From Prolixibacteraceae bacterium (GTDB lineage Bacteria; Bacteroidota; Bacteroidia; Bacteroidales; Prolixibacteraceae), in NCBI GenBank assembly GCA_023228025.1, contig JALOCD010000019.1, positions 1-50,017 of the forward strand: a stretch of 50,017 nucleotides of DNA. The letters run 5' to 3'. Position 1 is the stretch's first letter; every line of letters starts with the position of its first letter. Below are positions 1 to 7,985 of the stretch, one piece after another. Both the position numbers and the translations under genes were made by a program. The notes under the pieces are model-generated. The model was not told where the DNA came from. It was given only the letters and a program-made list of their open reading frames with translations, and ran no database searches.

Positions 1-175
1 TGTTCGTTTCCTTGCAATGTGTCAGGTGAACTTCAGCCTGAATGGCAAATTGGGCCGTAAGGTTCTTTCATCCTTATAGGTATTTTATTAAATTTACGCA
101 CGCCTCGTGGCGCACCAAAGGAAACACAAAGGATTTCGTTATGACTAAACGACATTGCACCACATTAGCAGAACC
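1..175. other. Leader region at window start, no gene seen
   Basis: No convincing coding region or RNA is visible here. It is the 5' flank of the secreted esterase/glycosidase that follows and should contain its promoter, but I cannot point to clear Bacteroidota -33/-7 elements. A TTG at 155 is in frame with the next gene; I prefer the ATG at 176 because a signal peptide begins exactly there. Confidence 0.4.
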
Positions 176-3016
176 ATGAAAAAAACAGGATTTCTTCTCT
201 TATTAACGCTTCTTGTTGCGTTGACAGGATTCTCCCCTGCCAAAAAGAAAATTACGATCTACACAATCGGTGATTCCACCATGGCCAACAAGGATACGAC
301 AAGGAGCAATCCCGAACGGGGATGGTGTCAGGTGCTTCCGGTATTTTTCAATGAAAACCAACTTGTTATAGACAATCGTGCCAAAAACGGAAGAAGTTCG
401 AAAAGTTTCCGCGACGAGGGGTTGTGGCAGGGTGTTTTGGATGTGATTCAGAAAGGCGATTATGTTTTTATCCAGTTCGGGCACAACGATTCCAAGCCCG
501 ATGTTACACGTAAAACGGATCCGCATACCACTTATCATGACAACCTGGTCAGATACATTCAGGAAAGTCGCGAAAAAGGGGCCATCCCTATTCTCTTCAC
601 TTCCATAGTGAGGCGCTCTTTTGATGCGGATGGCAAAGCAATCAATACGTTAGGCGAATATCCGGCAGTGACCCTGCAGGTTAGGAAAGAGCTTGATGTA
701 CCTGTCATTGACCTCAATGCATCCACAGAAAAGCTTATCAACGATATGGGAATTGAAGGATCGAAGGCGCTTTACATGATCTTCGAACCGGGGGTAAGCA
801 AACTGGATCCTTCCGGCAAAACCGACAATACCCACCTCAATCCGTTGGGAGCTTTCAAAGTTGCTGAACTCGCGGTTCAGGAGATCAAAAATCAGAAATT
901 GCCTTTTGCAAAATATTTAAAGAAGAACGTCTCCTTCAAAACGAACTTTCGTGGTAACATCGACAGGAAAGCGTTGGTAAACAGGCACAATGTCAAAATT
1001 GAGAAGGTCGACACCCTTGCATCCCTGACAGTGGGCAATGGTAATTTTGCCTTCACCGTTGATGCTACCGGACTGCAGACCTTTCCAAGCACCTATGAAG
1101 GAGGTATCCCGTTAGGTACTCAATCGCAGTGGGGATGGCATGATTTTCCCAATGGTGCAGGTTATAAACCCGAAGAGAGCCTGAAAAATTACAATTTCCA
1201 TGGCAGGCCGGAATCCTATTCTGTCCAGTTGAAGAGTCCGCAGCGCGGTGTGGAAGCCGGCAACTTTTTCAGGGCCAATGCGCATCGTTTGCACCTGGGA
1301 ATCATCGGTTTGGGAATCAAAAAGAGGGACGGCTCAGCTATCTCGATCAAGGATATTACTGATCTCAAAGAGGAGCTTAATCTTTGGAAAGGTGAGATTC
1401 ACAGCACTTTCAAGATTGAGGGTATTCCGGTAGAAGTGACCACCATCTGCCATCCGGATCTTGACATGCTCTCATCCAAAATCACCTCACCCTTGATAGA
1501 TGCCGGCAGACTAAAGATTAAATTTGATTTCCCCTACCCTACCGGGAATCACATGGATGGGGGATGCGACTGGAAAAGTCCGGACAAACATAAAACTATA
1601 TCCAACCCTGTCGCCGTAAATTCGGTGATCTTCGAACGCATGATAGATGCCACCGCCTATTTTGCAAAAGTAGACTGGGTAGGCTCCGCCAGGATGGAAG
1701 AGAAGCAGGCACACCACTTCGAGTTATCGCCCAAAGGTCAGAGTATCAAAATCAGTTGCCTGTTTTCAAAAGATAACAGATCGCTTCAACTGGCAGACTT
1801 TAATCAAACTTCTCATGCCAATGAGTCAAAATGGAGTTACTTCTGGAATAGAGGAGGGACAGTGGATTTTTCGGGTAGCAGCGATCCAAGAGCCTTGGAA
1901 CTTGAGCGCAGGGTCGTACTGTCGCAATATCTGATGGCTATACAATGTGCTGGATCTTTTCCGCCCCAGGAGACCGGATTGACCTACAACAGTTGGTATG
2001 GAAAATTTCACCTCGAGATGCATTGGTGGCATGCAGCCCATTTTGCCCTATGGAACCGCATCGATTTGCTGGAAAAGAGCCTCGGATGGTACCGTGACGT
2101 ATTGCCAATGGCTCAAAAAATTGCCCAGAGGCAAGGGTATAAAGGCGCCAGATGGATGAAAATGACAGATACAACAGGGATTGAGGCACCCTCGTCGGTC
2201 GGTTCATTTCTGATTTGGCAGCAACCACACATCATCTATTTTGCGGAGCTCTGTTACCGAAACCACCATTCCAATGATATTTTGGGAAAATACAAGGAAC
2301 TGGTATTTCAAACAGCCGATTTCATGGCCTCGTTTGCCACCTGGGATCCTGATAAGAATCGTTACAATTTGGTTGGGATCATTCCTGCTCAGGAATCGTT
2401 AAGCCCCGAGGTAACCTACAATTCACCTTATGAACTGGCTTACTGGCACTGGGGACTGAGTGTTGCTCAGCAATGGCGGGTCCGGTTGGGAATGAACCGC
2501 AACCGTCAATGGGACGAGATCATCGAAAAACTTGCCGTTCTGGCACAAAAGAATGGCCTTTACCTCTCCGCAGAGAGCGCTCCTGATTCGTATACCAATC
2601 TGCCTTTCCATTCAGACCATCCGGCTGTCTTGGGTGCACTGGGTTTCATGCCCGAATCAAGAATAGTCAATAAAAAAATCATGAATACAACGTTTGATTA
2701 CGTCTGGGATCACTGGAACTGGAAAAAAACCTGGGGCTGGGATTTTCCGCTGGTAGCGATGACTGCTACCCGATTGGGACGTCCCGACAAGGCCATCGAT
2801 GCGTTGTTTATGAATATCCCAACCAATACCTACCTGGCTAACGGACACAATTACCAGGATAAAAGACTAAGGCTTTATTTGCCCGGAAACGGCGGCTTTC
2901 TGGCAGCGGTAGCCATGATGTGTGCCGGATACGACGGCTGTGAGACGGAGAATCCGGGGATTCCCAAAGATGGAAGATGGAAAGTTAAATGGGAAGGTTT
3001 GAGCAGAATGCCCTGA
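176..3016 (+). CDS. Secreted SGNH-esterase / alpha-alpha-barrel glycosidase fusion
   Basis: A 946-residue secreted protein of two enzyme-like halves. Residues 1-20 form a signal peptide, which decides the ATG start over the TTG seven codons upstream. Residues about 27-240 are an SGNH/GDSL hydrolase of the rhamnogalacturonan-acetylesterase type: block I GDST at 32-35, block III GHND at 102-105 and the block V Asp-His pair in DNTHLN (D217, H220). The rest, about 270-946, resembles the catalytic module of alpha/alpha-barrel glycosidases related to GH65/GH95, with an Asn-rich motif followed by HLEMHWW that recalls the acidic catalytic loop of that clan. The inferred role is to deacetylate and cleave a plant or algal glycan outside the cytoplasm. 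The esterase call is firm. The glycosidase family is not, and I cannot name its substrate. Confidence 0.8.
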   Translation: MKKTGFLLLLTLLVALTGFSPAKKKITIYTIGDSTMANKDTTRSNPERGWCQVLPVFFNENQLVIDNRAKNGRSSKSFRDEGLWQGVLDVIQKGDYVFIQFGHNDSKPDVTRKTDPHTTYHDNLVRYIQESREKGAIPILFTSIVRRSFDADGKAINTLGEYPAVTLQVRKELDVPVIDLNASTEKLINDMGIEGSKALYMIFEPGVSKLDPSGKTDNTHLNPLGAFKVAELAVQEIKNQKLPFAKYLKKNVSFKTNFRGNIDRKALVNRHNVKIEKVDTLASLTVGNGNFAFTVDATGLQTFPSTYEGGIPLGTQSQWGWHDFPNGAGYKPEESLKNYNFHGRPESYSVQLKSPQRGVEAGNFFRANAHRLHLGIIGLGIKKRDGSAISIKDITDLKEELNLWKGEIHSTFKIEGIPVEVTTICHPDLDMLSSKITSPLIDAGRLKIKFDFPYPTGNHMDGGCDWKSPDKHKTISNPVAVNSVIFERMIDATAYFAKVDWVGSARMEEKQAHHFELSPKGQSIKISCLFSKDNRSLQLADFNQTSHANESKWSYFWNRGGTVDFSGSSDPRALELERRVVLSQYLMAIQCAGSFPPQETGLTYNSWYGKFHLEMHWWHAAHFALWNRIDLLEKSLGWYRDVLPMAQKIAQRQGYKGARWMKMTDTTGIEAPSSVGSFLIWQQPHIIYFAELCYRNHHSNDILGKYKELVFQTADFMASFATWDPDKNRYNLVGIIPAQESLSPEVTYNSPYELAYWHWGLSVAQQWRVRLGMNRNRQWDEIIEKLAVLAQKNGLYLSAESAPDSYTNLPFHSDHPAVLGALGFMPESRIVNKKIMNTTFDYVWDHWNWKKTWGWDFPLVAMTATRLGRPDKAIDALFMNIPTNTYLANGHNYQDKRLRLYLPGNGGFLAAVAMMCAGYDGCETENPGIPKDGRWKVKWEGLSRMP

Positions 3017-3026
3017 TCAACGATCA

Positions 3027-3059
3027 ACACCTGAAAGGTTTTGGAAACCTTTCAGGTGT
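3027..3059. terminator. Perfect 15-bp stem-loop between convergent genes
   Basis: Two 15-base arms (3027-3041 and 3045-3059, core CACCTGAAAGGTTT) enclose a 3-base loop. The element lies just after the stop of the esterase/glycosidase gene and contains the stop codon (3052-3054) and last codons of the opposing archaemetzincin gene. It fits a bidirectional terminator, but no clear T-run follows on the plus strand, so it could also be a dispersed palindromic repeat. Confidence 0.6.
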
Positions 3060-3588
3060 GAATGGCCAGTTTCTCTTTGCAATGGCGGCATAACTGGTGT
3101 TCTTTTTGATCGATATCTTCAACATAGGTGCTCGACCGCATCACACACGAAGGGTCATAGCAGTGAATCAATCCAAAGGTATGGCCAAGCTCGTGAATAA
3201 CCTCCTTGCGAAATCGCTCCACCAGTATTTTCTCATCTTTGAAGATGCCGTACCGTTCGTTCCTCAATCTGTAGATCGAAGCGATTCCGGCTCGACCGTT
3301 CAAATATGCCTGCCCAAATATGTAAGTTAATATGGGAATATAGAGATCAACATTGAAAAGTCCGAGGGTTTTATTTGTCTCTTTGGCAAAACTAGAATCG
3401 ATCTCTTTCAGTAATTTGAAACCATCATACTGCCGCCTGGCCGGATCATAAAAGAGGCTAAGATCCAGATGGCCCTCCTTTGTTTTGACCGGAAGTTGAA
3501 ATTCATGTTCCACATCATTGACCACCTTGTCAAGAAGGCCTTTCTCAAAATATCCAAAGGAGATCAATTTGATTTTTTCCAGCTTCAT
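3052..3588 (-). CDS. amzA: Archaemetzincin-type zinc metallopeptidase (M54)
   Basis: A 178-residue protein with the full archaemetzincin signature: HEXXHXXGXXH at 132-142 followed by Cys143, Cys148, Met150 and a CxxC pair at 167/170. The first three histidines and the glutamate form the catalytic zinc site. The four cysteines form the second, structural zinc site known in this family. There is no signal peptide, so it should be cytoplasmic. Length matches the family (about 180 residues). It is a single gene converging on the esterase/glycosidase, and its 3' end is embedded in the stem-loop at 3027-3059. Physiological substrates of bacterial archaemetzincins are unknown, so only the enzymatic class is claimed. 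Confidence 0.9.
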   Translation of the reverse strand: MKLEKIKLISFGYFEKGLLDKVVNDVEHEFQLPVKTKEGHLDLSLFYDPARRQYDGFKLLKEIDSSFAKETNKTLGLFNVDLYIPILTYIFGQAYLNGRAGIASIYRLRNERYGIFKDEKILVERFRKEVIHELGHTFGLIHCYDPSCVMRSSTYVEDIDQKEHQLCRHCKEKLAIHT

Positions 3589-3831
3589 TCAAAGTTAGGT
3601 TTTGCTCAATTGTTGGGAGTTTGGTTCTGCTTTTGGTTTTTCTTGATAATTTGGGGGCAAGACCCGCAAGACTGACAGGACAATTTTGACCCTCAGTCTC
3701 TTAGACAGGATCAGGAACCAATTTACTGTTTCACTGTTTCTCAGTTGCTATCCACAATTTTCATCGTTCAGTTCCCAAACTCATTATCCCATTTTCGCAG
3801 TTTCTCATTTTCACATTTCCCAATTTCCCAA
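3589..3831. other. Spacer between amzA and the response regulator gene
   Basis: No gene is visible. The right part (3804-3833) is a period-8 AT/GG-rich word repeat. Its reverse complement recurs exactly over 30 bases at 20957-20986, and it reaches the stop codon of the response regulator gene. Confidence 0.5.
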
Positions 3832-5172
3832 TTATTTTGGTGGTGTTAAGCCATACTTTTTAATCTTGTTGTATAGTGTAACCCTGTCAAGTTTGAGCGC
3901 CTTGGCAGAAACAGTAATGTTCCAACTGTACTTGTTAAGTATCTGTTGAATGTGCTTTTTGCCAAGATCATCCAGGCTCTCAAAGGTGGGTTGGCTACGC
4001 TCTTTCATCAGTGGAAGGTCCCTCAGCATAATTTTCTTGCCGTTTCCAACAACAATGGCGCGCTCAATCATATTTTCAAGTTCACGGATATTTCCGGGAT
4101 AGGCATAGGTCTCCATGCGCTGCAATGCAGCCGGTTCAATGGAGACAATAGGCCTGTTCATAGAGCTGCAATATTTTTTGATAAAATAATCAATCAGCAA
4201 AGGAATGTCCTCAACCCTTTCCCGCAATGGGGGTACGTTAATGTTCACCACATTGAGCCGATAAAAAAGATCCTCACGGAACAATCCCTTCTCCACCATC
4301 CCTTTCAGATCTCTGTTGGTGGCACACAGTACCCTGAAGTCTGAACTGATCTCCTTGTTTCCACCGACGCGCACAAAGCTTTTCGTCTCCAGTACCCGCA
4401 AAAGCTCCACCTGCATTTTGGGAGAGATGGTAGCAATTTCATCCAGAAAAATTGTACCGCTATCGGCCATTTCGAATCGGCCCTTCCGGTTGTAAACGGC
4501 GCCTGTAAATGCTCCCTTTTCATGTCCGAACAGTTCACTCTCCAAGAGACTTTCGGTCAGTGCACCACAATGAACGCTGACCATTGGAAAAAATTTGCGT
4601 GGTGAATTAGCGTGAATGGCCTTCGCGACAAGCTCTTTACCGGTACCGCTCTCGCCAGTGATGATCACGGAAGCCGTAGACTGTGCCACACTCTCTATTT
4701 GCCTGAATACCTCCTGCATGGCTTCGCTGTGACCGACCATATCTTCCACATTTTCAAGCGAGATGACTTTGTCTTTCAAAATTTCATTCTCTTCGATCAG
4801 GGATATCTGCTTGGAGGCATTCCTGATTAAATGGGAAAGATCATCCGGATCGAACGGCTTCGTAACATAATCAAAAGCGCCGTCTTTCAAGGCTTGAACA
4901 GCTGTGTCGACCGTCGCAAAAGCGGTCATGATGATCACAATGGCGTCACTCTTCAAGGATTTGATGCGCTTCAACATTTCCAGGCCATCCATGCCCGGCA
5001 TTTTGATGTCTGCCAGAATGATGTCAAAGTTGTCTGACTGAAGAATTGTGAGGGCTTTTTTAGCATTTTCGGCGCATTCGACATAATATCCATCTTCTAT
5101 GAACCAGTTGTACAACGAATCCCTGACCGATTCTTCATCGTCAACAATTAGAATTGAAATTTTCTTTGCCAT
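3832..5172 (-). CDS. NtrC-family sigma-54-dependent response regulator
   Basis: A 446-residue activator with three domains. The receiver (1-120) has acidic residues D11/D12, phospho-acceptor D55 and a conserved lysine near 105. The AAA+ domain (about 145-380) carries Walker A GESGTGKE at 173-180, the sigma-54-contacting GAFTGA loop at 220-225 and Walker B IFLDE at 241-245. A Fis-type helix-turn-helix occupies 405-446. It starts 12 bases after the histidine kinase stop, so the two form a cognate pair. With the intact GAFTGA loop it must act at sigma-54 promoters; a good one lies at 6906-6921 in front of the kinase and a weaker one at 11885-11900 in front of the redox operon. The regulated process is inferred from position only. 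Confidence 0.93.
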   Translation of the reverse strand: MAKKISILIVDDEESVRDSLYNWFIEDGYYVECAENAKKALTILQSDNFDIILADIKMPGMDGLEMLKRIKSLKSDAIVIIMTAFATVDTAVQALKDGAFDYVTKPFDPDDLSHLIRNASKQISLIEENEILKDKVISLENVEDMVGHSEAMQEVFRQIESVAQSTASVIITGESGTGKELVAKAIHANSPRKFFPMVSVHCGALTESLLESELFGHEKGAFTGAVYNRKGRFEMADSGTIFLDEIATISPKMQVELLRVLETKSFVRVGGNKEISSDFRVLCATNRDLKGMVEKGLFREDLFYRLNVVNINVPPLRERVEDIPLLIDYFIKKYCSSMNRPIVSIEPAALQRMETYAYPGNIRELENMIERAIVVGNGKKIMLRDLPLMKERSQPTFESLDDLGKKHIQQILNKYSWNITVSAKALKLDRVTLYNKIKKYGLTPPK

Positions 5173-5184
5173 ACTATATAATCG

Positions 5185-6855
5185 TTAATTCTTGATAAGA
5201 GGGAGTGTCAGTGAAATTGTCGTCCCTTTTCCCCTTTCTGATTTTACCTCTGCTTTTCCTTTGTGATTCTGTATGATTCCATGAACGATTGCCAATCCAA
5301 GTCCTATACCGCTTGCATTCTGTTTTGTAGAAAAGAAAGGTTCAAAAATATGAGAAATATCCTCTTCATTGATTCCAACACCATTGTCGGATATCTCAAT
5401 GCGGATATGATCTGCATCCGGGTTCAGCGTCCTGAAGAGAACTTCCCCGTTCTCTGAAACAGCTTCCGACGCATTGACCAAAATTCCGATACAGGCCTGC
5501 TTGATCTGGTTGGGACTGCAATAGATCAGATCCGGTTTGGCCGAAAAATCCGAAATGAAATGGACATTGGCAATCTTCATCGGATGCGACATCAGTTCAA
5601 AGGTTTCATTCAATATTTCATGAAGGTGTTTTTGTTCGAAACCATCCTGGTTTTTTCTCGAAAAATCGAGCAATCCCTTAACGATATCTCCACACCGCTT
5701 GGTCTCATTTTCAATCAGTTTCAGATGTTTTAGCATCAACTCCTTTTTAGCCGGATCAATATCCTGGTTACCAAGTTGTTTGTACACCAATTTTGCATAA
5801 ATCAATATGCCGGAAAGGGGATTGTTGATTTCGTGCGCTACTGAAAGCGACAATTTACCCAGCGAAGCAATTCTTTCGACATTGATCAGTTCATTTTGTG
5901 CCTGCCCAAGTTCTTCGGATTTCTTCTGTACCTTGTATTCGAGTTGTTGCGACCAATTCTGTAGCTCATTGGTGGCTGTCTGCAAGTTATCAAGCATTTC
6001 ATTGAAGGCAACCGAAACCATCCTCATGTCAGACAATTGGTGGGGTTTGACCTCAAGCCTTGTACTTCTGTCACCGCCTGCAACGGCCAAGCTGGCTTTG
6101 ATAATGGCATTCAAAGGATTTTTTATTTTCTTTCTGGTAAAGAATATTAAAAAGAGAATTAACAAAAAAGTCAAAAGTGCAGCAAGCAGGAAATAATCGG
6201 CAGTGGATTTCTGCAATGCCGCATCCAGTCCAGCCAGTGGAATTTTAATAATCAGCGAACCAAGGACTTTGTCGTTCTCGCTGTGGGCATGACAAGCGCT
6301 GGTGTAGCACGATTTGTCATTGCGAATCGGTGATTTTATTAATAGGTGACGACAATTGTTGTTGTTGTGGTTCATGCTGCATTCACTGTCTATCCCGATA
6401 ATCTTGTAGGATTTCTCAGTGGATGAGAACATGGTTGGAAAATTTTTGTGACAAGAGATACAATCTGGATCGCTGTGATTGGTGGTATCATTTGCTATAG
6501 AAGAATAAACCAGGTTATTTTTGTTGTCGTACATGTTGACATCATCGATGCCAGACATGGTATTGATAATATCCAATGTCCCTTGCAAAGCAGTCCTGTC
6601 ATTTTCCAGCATCGACCGATATAAAGCGCCTTCCACCAAAACGCCAATGTTGTTGCCACTCTCCCTGATGACAGATTTCATGTAATCCTCATTGACAGAG
6701 CGGAAGATGATCCCAAACGATAAAAAGAGAAAAAAGGAGGAGATCGTAATAATGATCACTACCCTACCATAAATGGAAGAACGGAATTTTACATAGCTGT
6801 TTAAGATGGGCGCCCCAACTTTGTTTCCTCTTGATATTCTATTTATCCAACCCAT
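5185..6855 (-). CDS. Membrane sensor histidine kinase with periplasmic haem-like motifs
   Basis: A 556-residue kinase from the ATG at 6855; an upstream TTG at 6882 would add nine residues and sit very close to the predicted sigma-54 start site. TM1 is about 31-51 and TM2 about 221-240, enclosing a periplasmic domain of 170 residues. That domain contains CISCH (132-136), a Cys-Arg-His at 168-170 and CYTSACH (183-189): one canonical CxxCH and one CX4CH haem-c motif. HAMP follows TM2, then HisKA with phospho-acceptor H341 in SVAHEINNP, and an HATPase_c domain with the GLGLAI box. It is paired with the NtrC-type regulator 12 bases downstream. I infer a redox, gas or haem-based signal; haem attachment is not proven. 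Confidence 0.9.
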   Translation of the reverse strand: MGWINRISRGNKVGAPILNSYVKFRSSIYGRVVIIITISSFFLFLSFGIIFRSVNEDYMKSVIRESGNNIGVLVEGALYRSMLENDRTALQGTLDIINTMSGIDDVNMYDNKNNLVYSSIANDTTNHSDPDCISCHKNFPTMFSSTEKSYKIIGIDSECSMNHNNNNCRHLLIKSPIRNDKSCYTSACHAHSENDKVLGSLIIKIPLAGLDAALQKSTADYFLLAALLTFLLILFLIFFTRKKIKNPLNAIIKASLAVAGGDRSTRLEVKPHQLSDMRMVSVAFNEMLDNLQTATNELQNWSQQLEYKVQKKSEELGQAQNELINVERIASLGKLSLSVAHEINNPLSGILIYAKLVYKQLGNQDIDPAKKELMLKHLKLIENETKRCGDIVKGLLDFSRKNQDGFEQKHLHEILNETFELMSHPMKIANVHFISDFSAKPDLIYCSPNQIKQACIGILVNASEAVSENGEVLFRTLNPDADHIRIEISDNGVGINEEDISHIFEPFFSTKQNASGIGLGLAIVHGIIQNHKGKAEVKSERGKGTTISLTLPLIKN

Positions 6856-6905
6856 TGTAACAATGAATGTTAAGTCAAACAATCAGACTCAATTGTTTTT
6901 CAGAA

Positions 6906-6921
6906 AGCAATAGAAATGCCA
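6906..6921 (-). promoter_or_regulatory. Sigma-54 promoter for the kinase-regulator pair
   Basis: On the minus strand the sequence reads TGGCATTTCTATTGCT. This has the -24 GG and -12 GC exactly ten bases apart and matches the TGGCAY-N5-TTGCW consensus. The predicted start site is near 6896, giving a leader of about 40 bases to the ATG at 6855. The downstream operon encodes an NtrC-type activator, so autoregulation is likely. Confidence 0.7.
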
Positions 6922-7073
6922 ATAAATGCTAAATTGACCAAAGTGCTTGAAGGATATTGTGTTACTAATTGCTAAGTTAATCTCAAAAATTTAAAAATTG
7001 GTTCAAATAGTCAATTTTCTTGCGTATTTGTTTACATTCTAAAGAGTGGATGAAATATTTCCCTTTTAAAAAT

Positions 7074-7100
7074 GAAGCGATGTGACAACCACACCGCTTC
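7074..7100 (-). terminator. Rho-independent terminator after the redox operon
   Basis: An 11-bp stem with one mismatch (7074-7084 with 7090-7100) and a 5-base loop is followed on the minus strand by ATTTTT. It lies 57 bases past the stop of the GcvH-like gene at 7157 and upstream of the kinase promoter, so it separates the structural operon from its regulators. Confidence 0.7.
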
Positions 7101-7156
7101 TGTCGCTAAAAATCTATGAAACAAAAACTTACATTAATTTAGAACGCAATGGCTAT

Positions 7157-7933
7157 CTATTGAAAATACTCCTTATCGTATCCACTTTTCTCCAACCCGC
7201 GAAAATGCGGATACTTTGGTTTTGTACCCAGAAAACTATGCTCGAAATCCTTCCAAACTTCTTCCGGAAGTGCAGAAAGTGGCTGATCGATCAGCTCACC
7301 ACCGTCTTGAAGGATGAGGTTGGAAGGTTCAGGAGTATATCGTTCCACCGAGGCAGCGAGAAAGTCCTTAAATCTTTCCAACTCCTTGACTGACCAACCT
7401 GTTGCCTCACCGGCGATATAGCATGTGCTCGTTTCCGCTATCCATCTCGTGGGCTTGATTTTGTACATCCACCCTTTCAGATATGGATCTTCGTTGAGTG
7501 CTTCAGGGTTTTGCTGAAGCAAAGTATTGACGGCAATGATCTCTCCGGAGATGGGTGATACAATTCTTAACTGTTTGCCATTGTGACTGATCACAGCCAG
7601 AAGATCCTCCTTTTGCACGTTTTCACCCGGTTTCCTGAGTTTACTGAATTTAACTTCACCCGTTAGGTGCAACAATAAATCATCGGCTCCCACTTTGGCA
7701 ATCCCTTTGCTATCGAGATGCGTCCACATATGATTCTTACTAAAGAAAATACCTTGTGGAATTTTCAACATGCTGGCAGTCAAGATTCCCAGTTTTCTTT
7801 TTAATTGCCTGGTCATTTTGACCTGTCTGTTAAGTACAATCCAGAATGGAATCAGGATGGCGAAGAAGGCGATGATTGCCAGGTACTCAATCCCCTTCGT
7901 GTCAAAAATGTTGTGGTAAGTAAATCCGTCCAT
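7157..7933 (-). CDS. Membrane-anchored GcvH-like (lipoyl-fold) protein
   Basis: A 258-residue protein with one N-terminal membrane helix (17-34) and a glycine-cleavage H-protein-like domain at about 58-165. That domain opens with a KNHMW entry motif, has SPISGEI in the hairpin and ends with NEDPYLKGWMYKI. It is not a working glycine cleavage subunit: no gcvT or gcvP is nearby, it is tethered to the membrane, and it has about 95 extra C-terminal residues. The lysine in the hairpin (K120, in NGKQL) sits seven residues before the conserved proline instead of eight, so whether it is lipoylated is uncertain. It is the last gene of a four-gene operon with NrfD and a ferredoxin, and its domain resembles the C-terminus of the first operon protein. 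The role is probably carrier or scaffold in that redox complex (inference). Confidence 0.75.
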   Translation of the reverse strand: MDGFTYHNIFDTKGIEYLAIIAFFAILIPFWIVLNRQVKMTRQLKRKLGILTASMLKIPQGIFFSKNHMWTHLDSKGIAKVGADDLLLHLTGEVKFSKLRKPGENVQKEDLLAVISHNGKQLRIVSPISGEIIAVNTLLQQNPEALNEDPYLKGWMYKIKPTRWIAETSTCYIAGEATGWSVKELERFKDFLAASVERYTPEPSNLILQDGGELIDQPLSALPEEVWKDFEHSFLGTKPKYPHFRGLEKSGYDKEYFQ

Positions 7934-7985
7934 GATGTTGATTATTAAAGTTTGAAATTTTGTAAATATGACTTTGTCAATTCCG

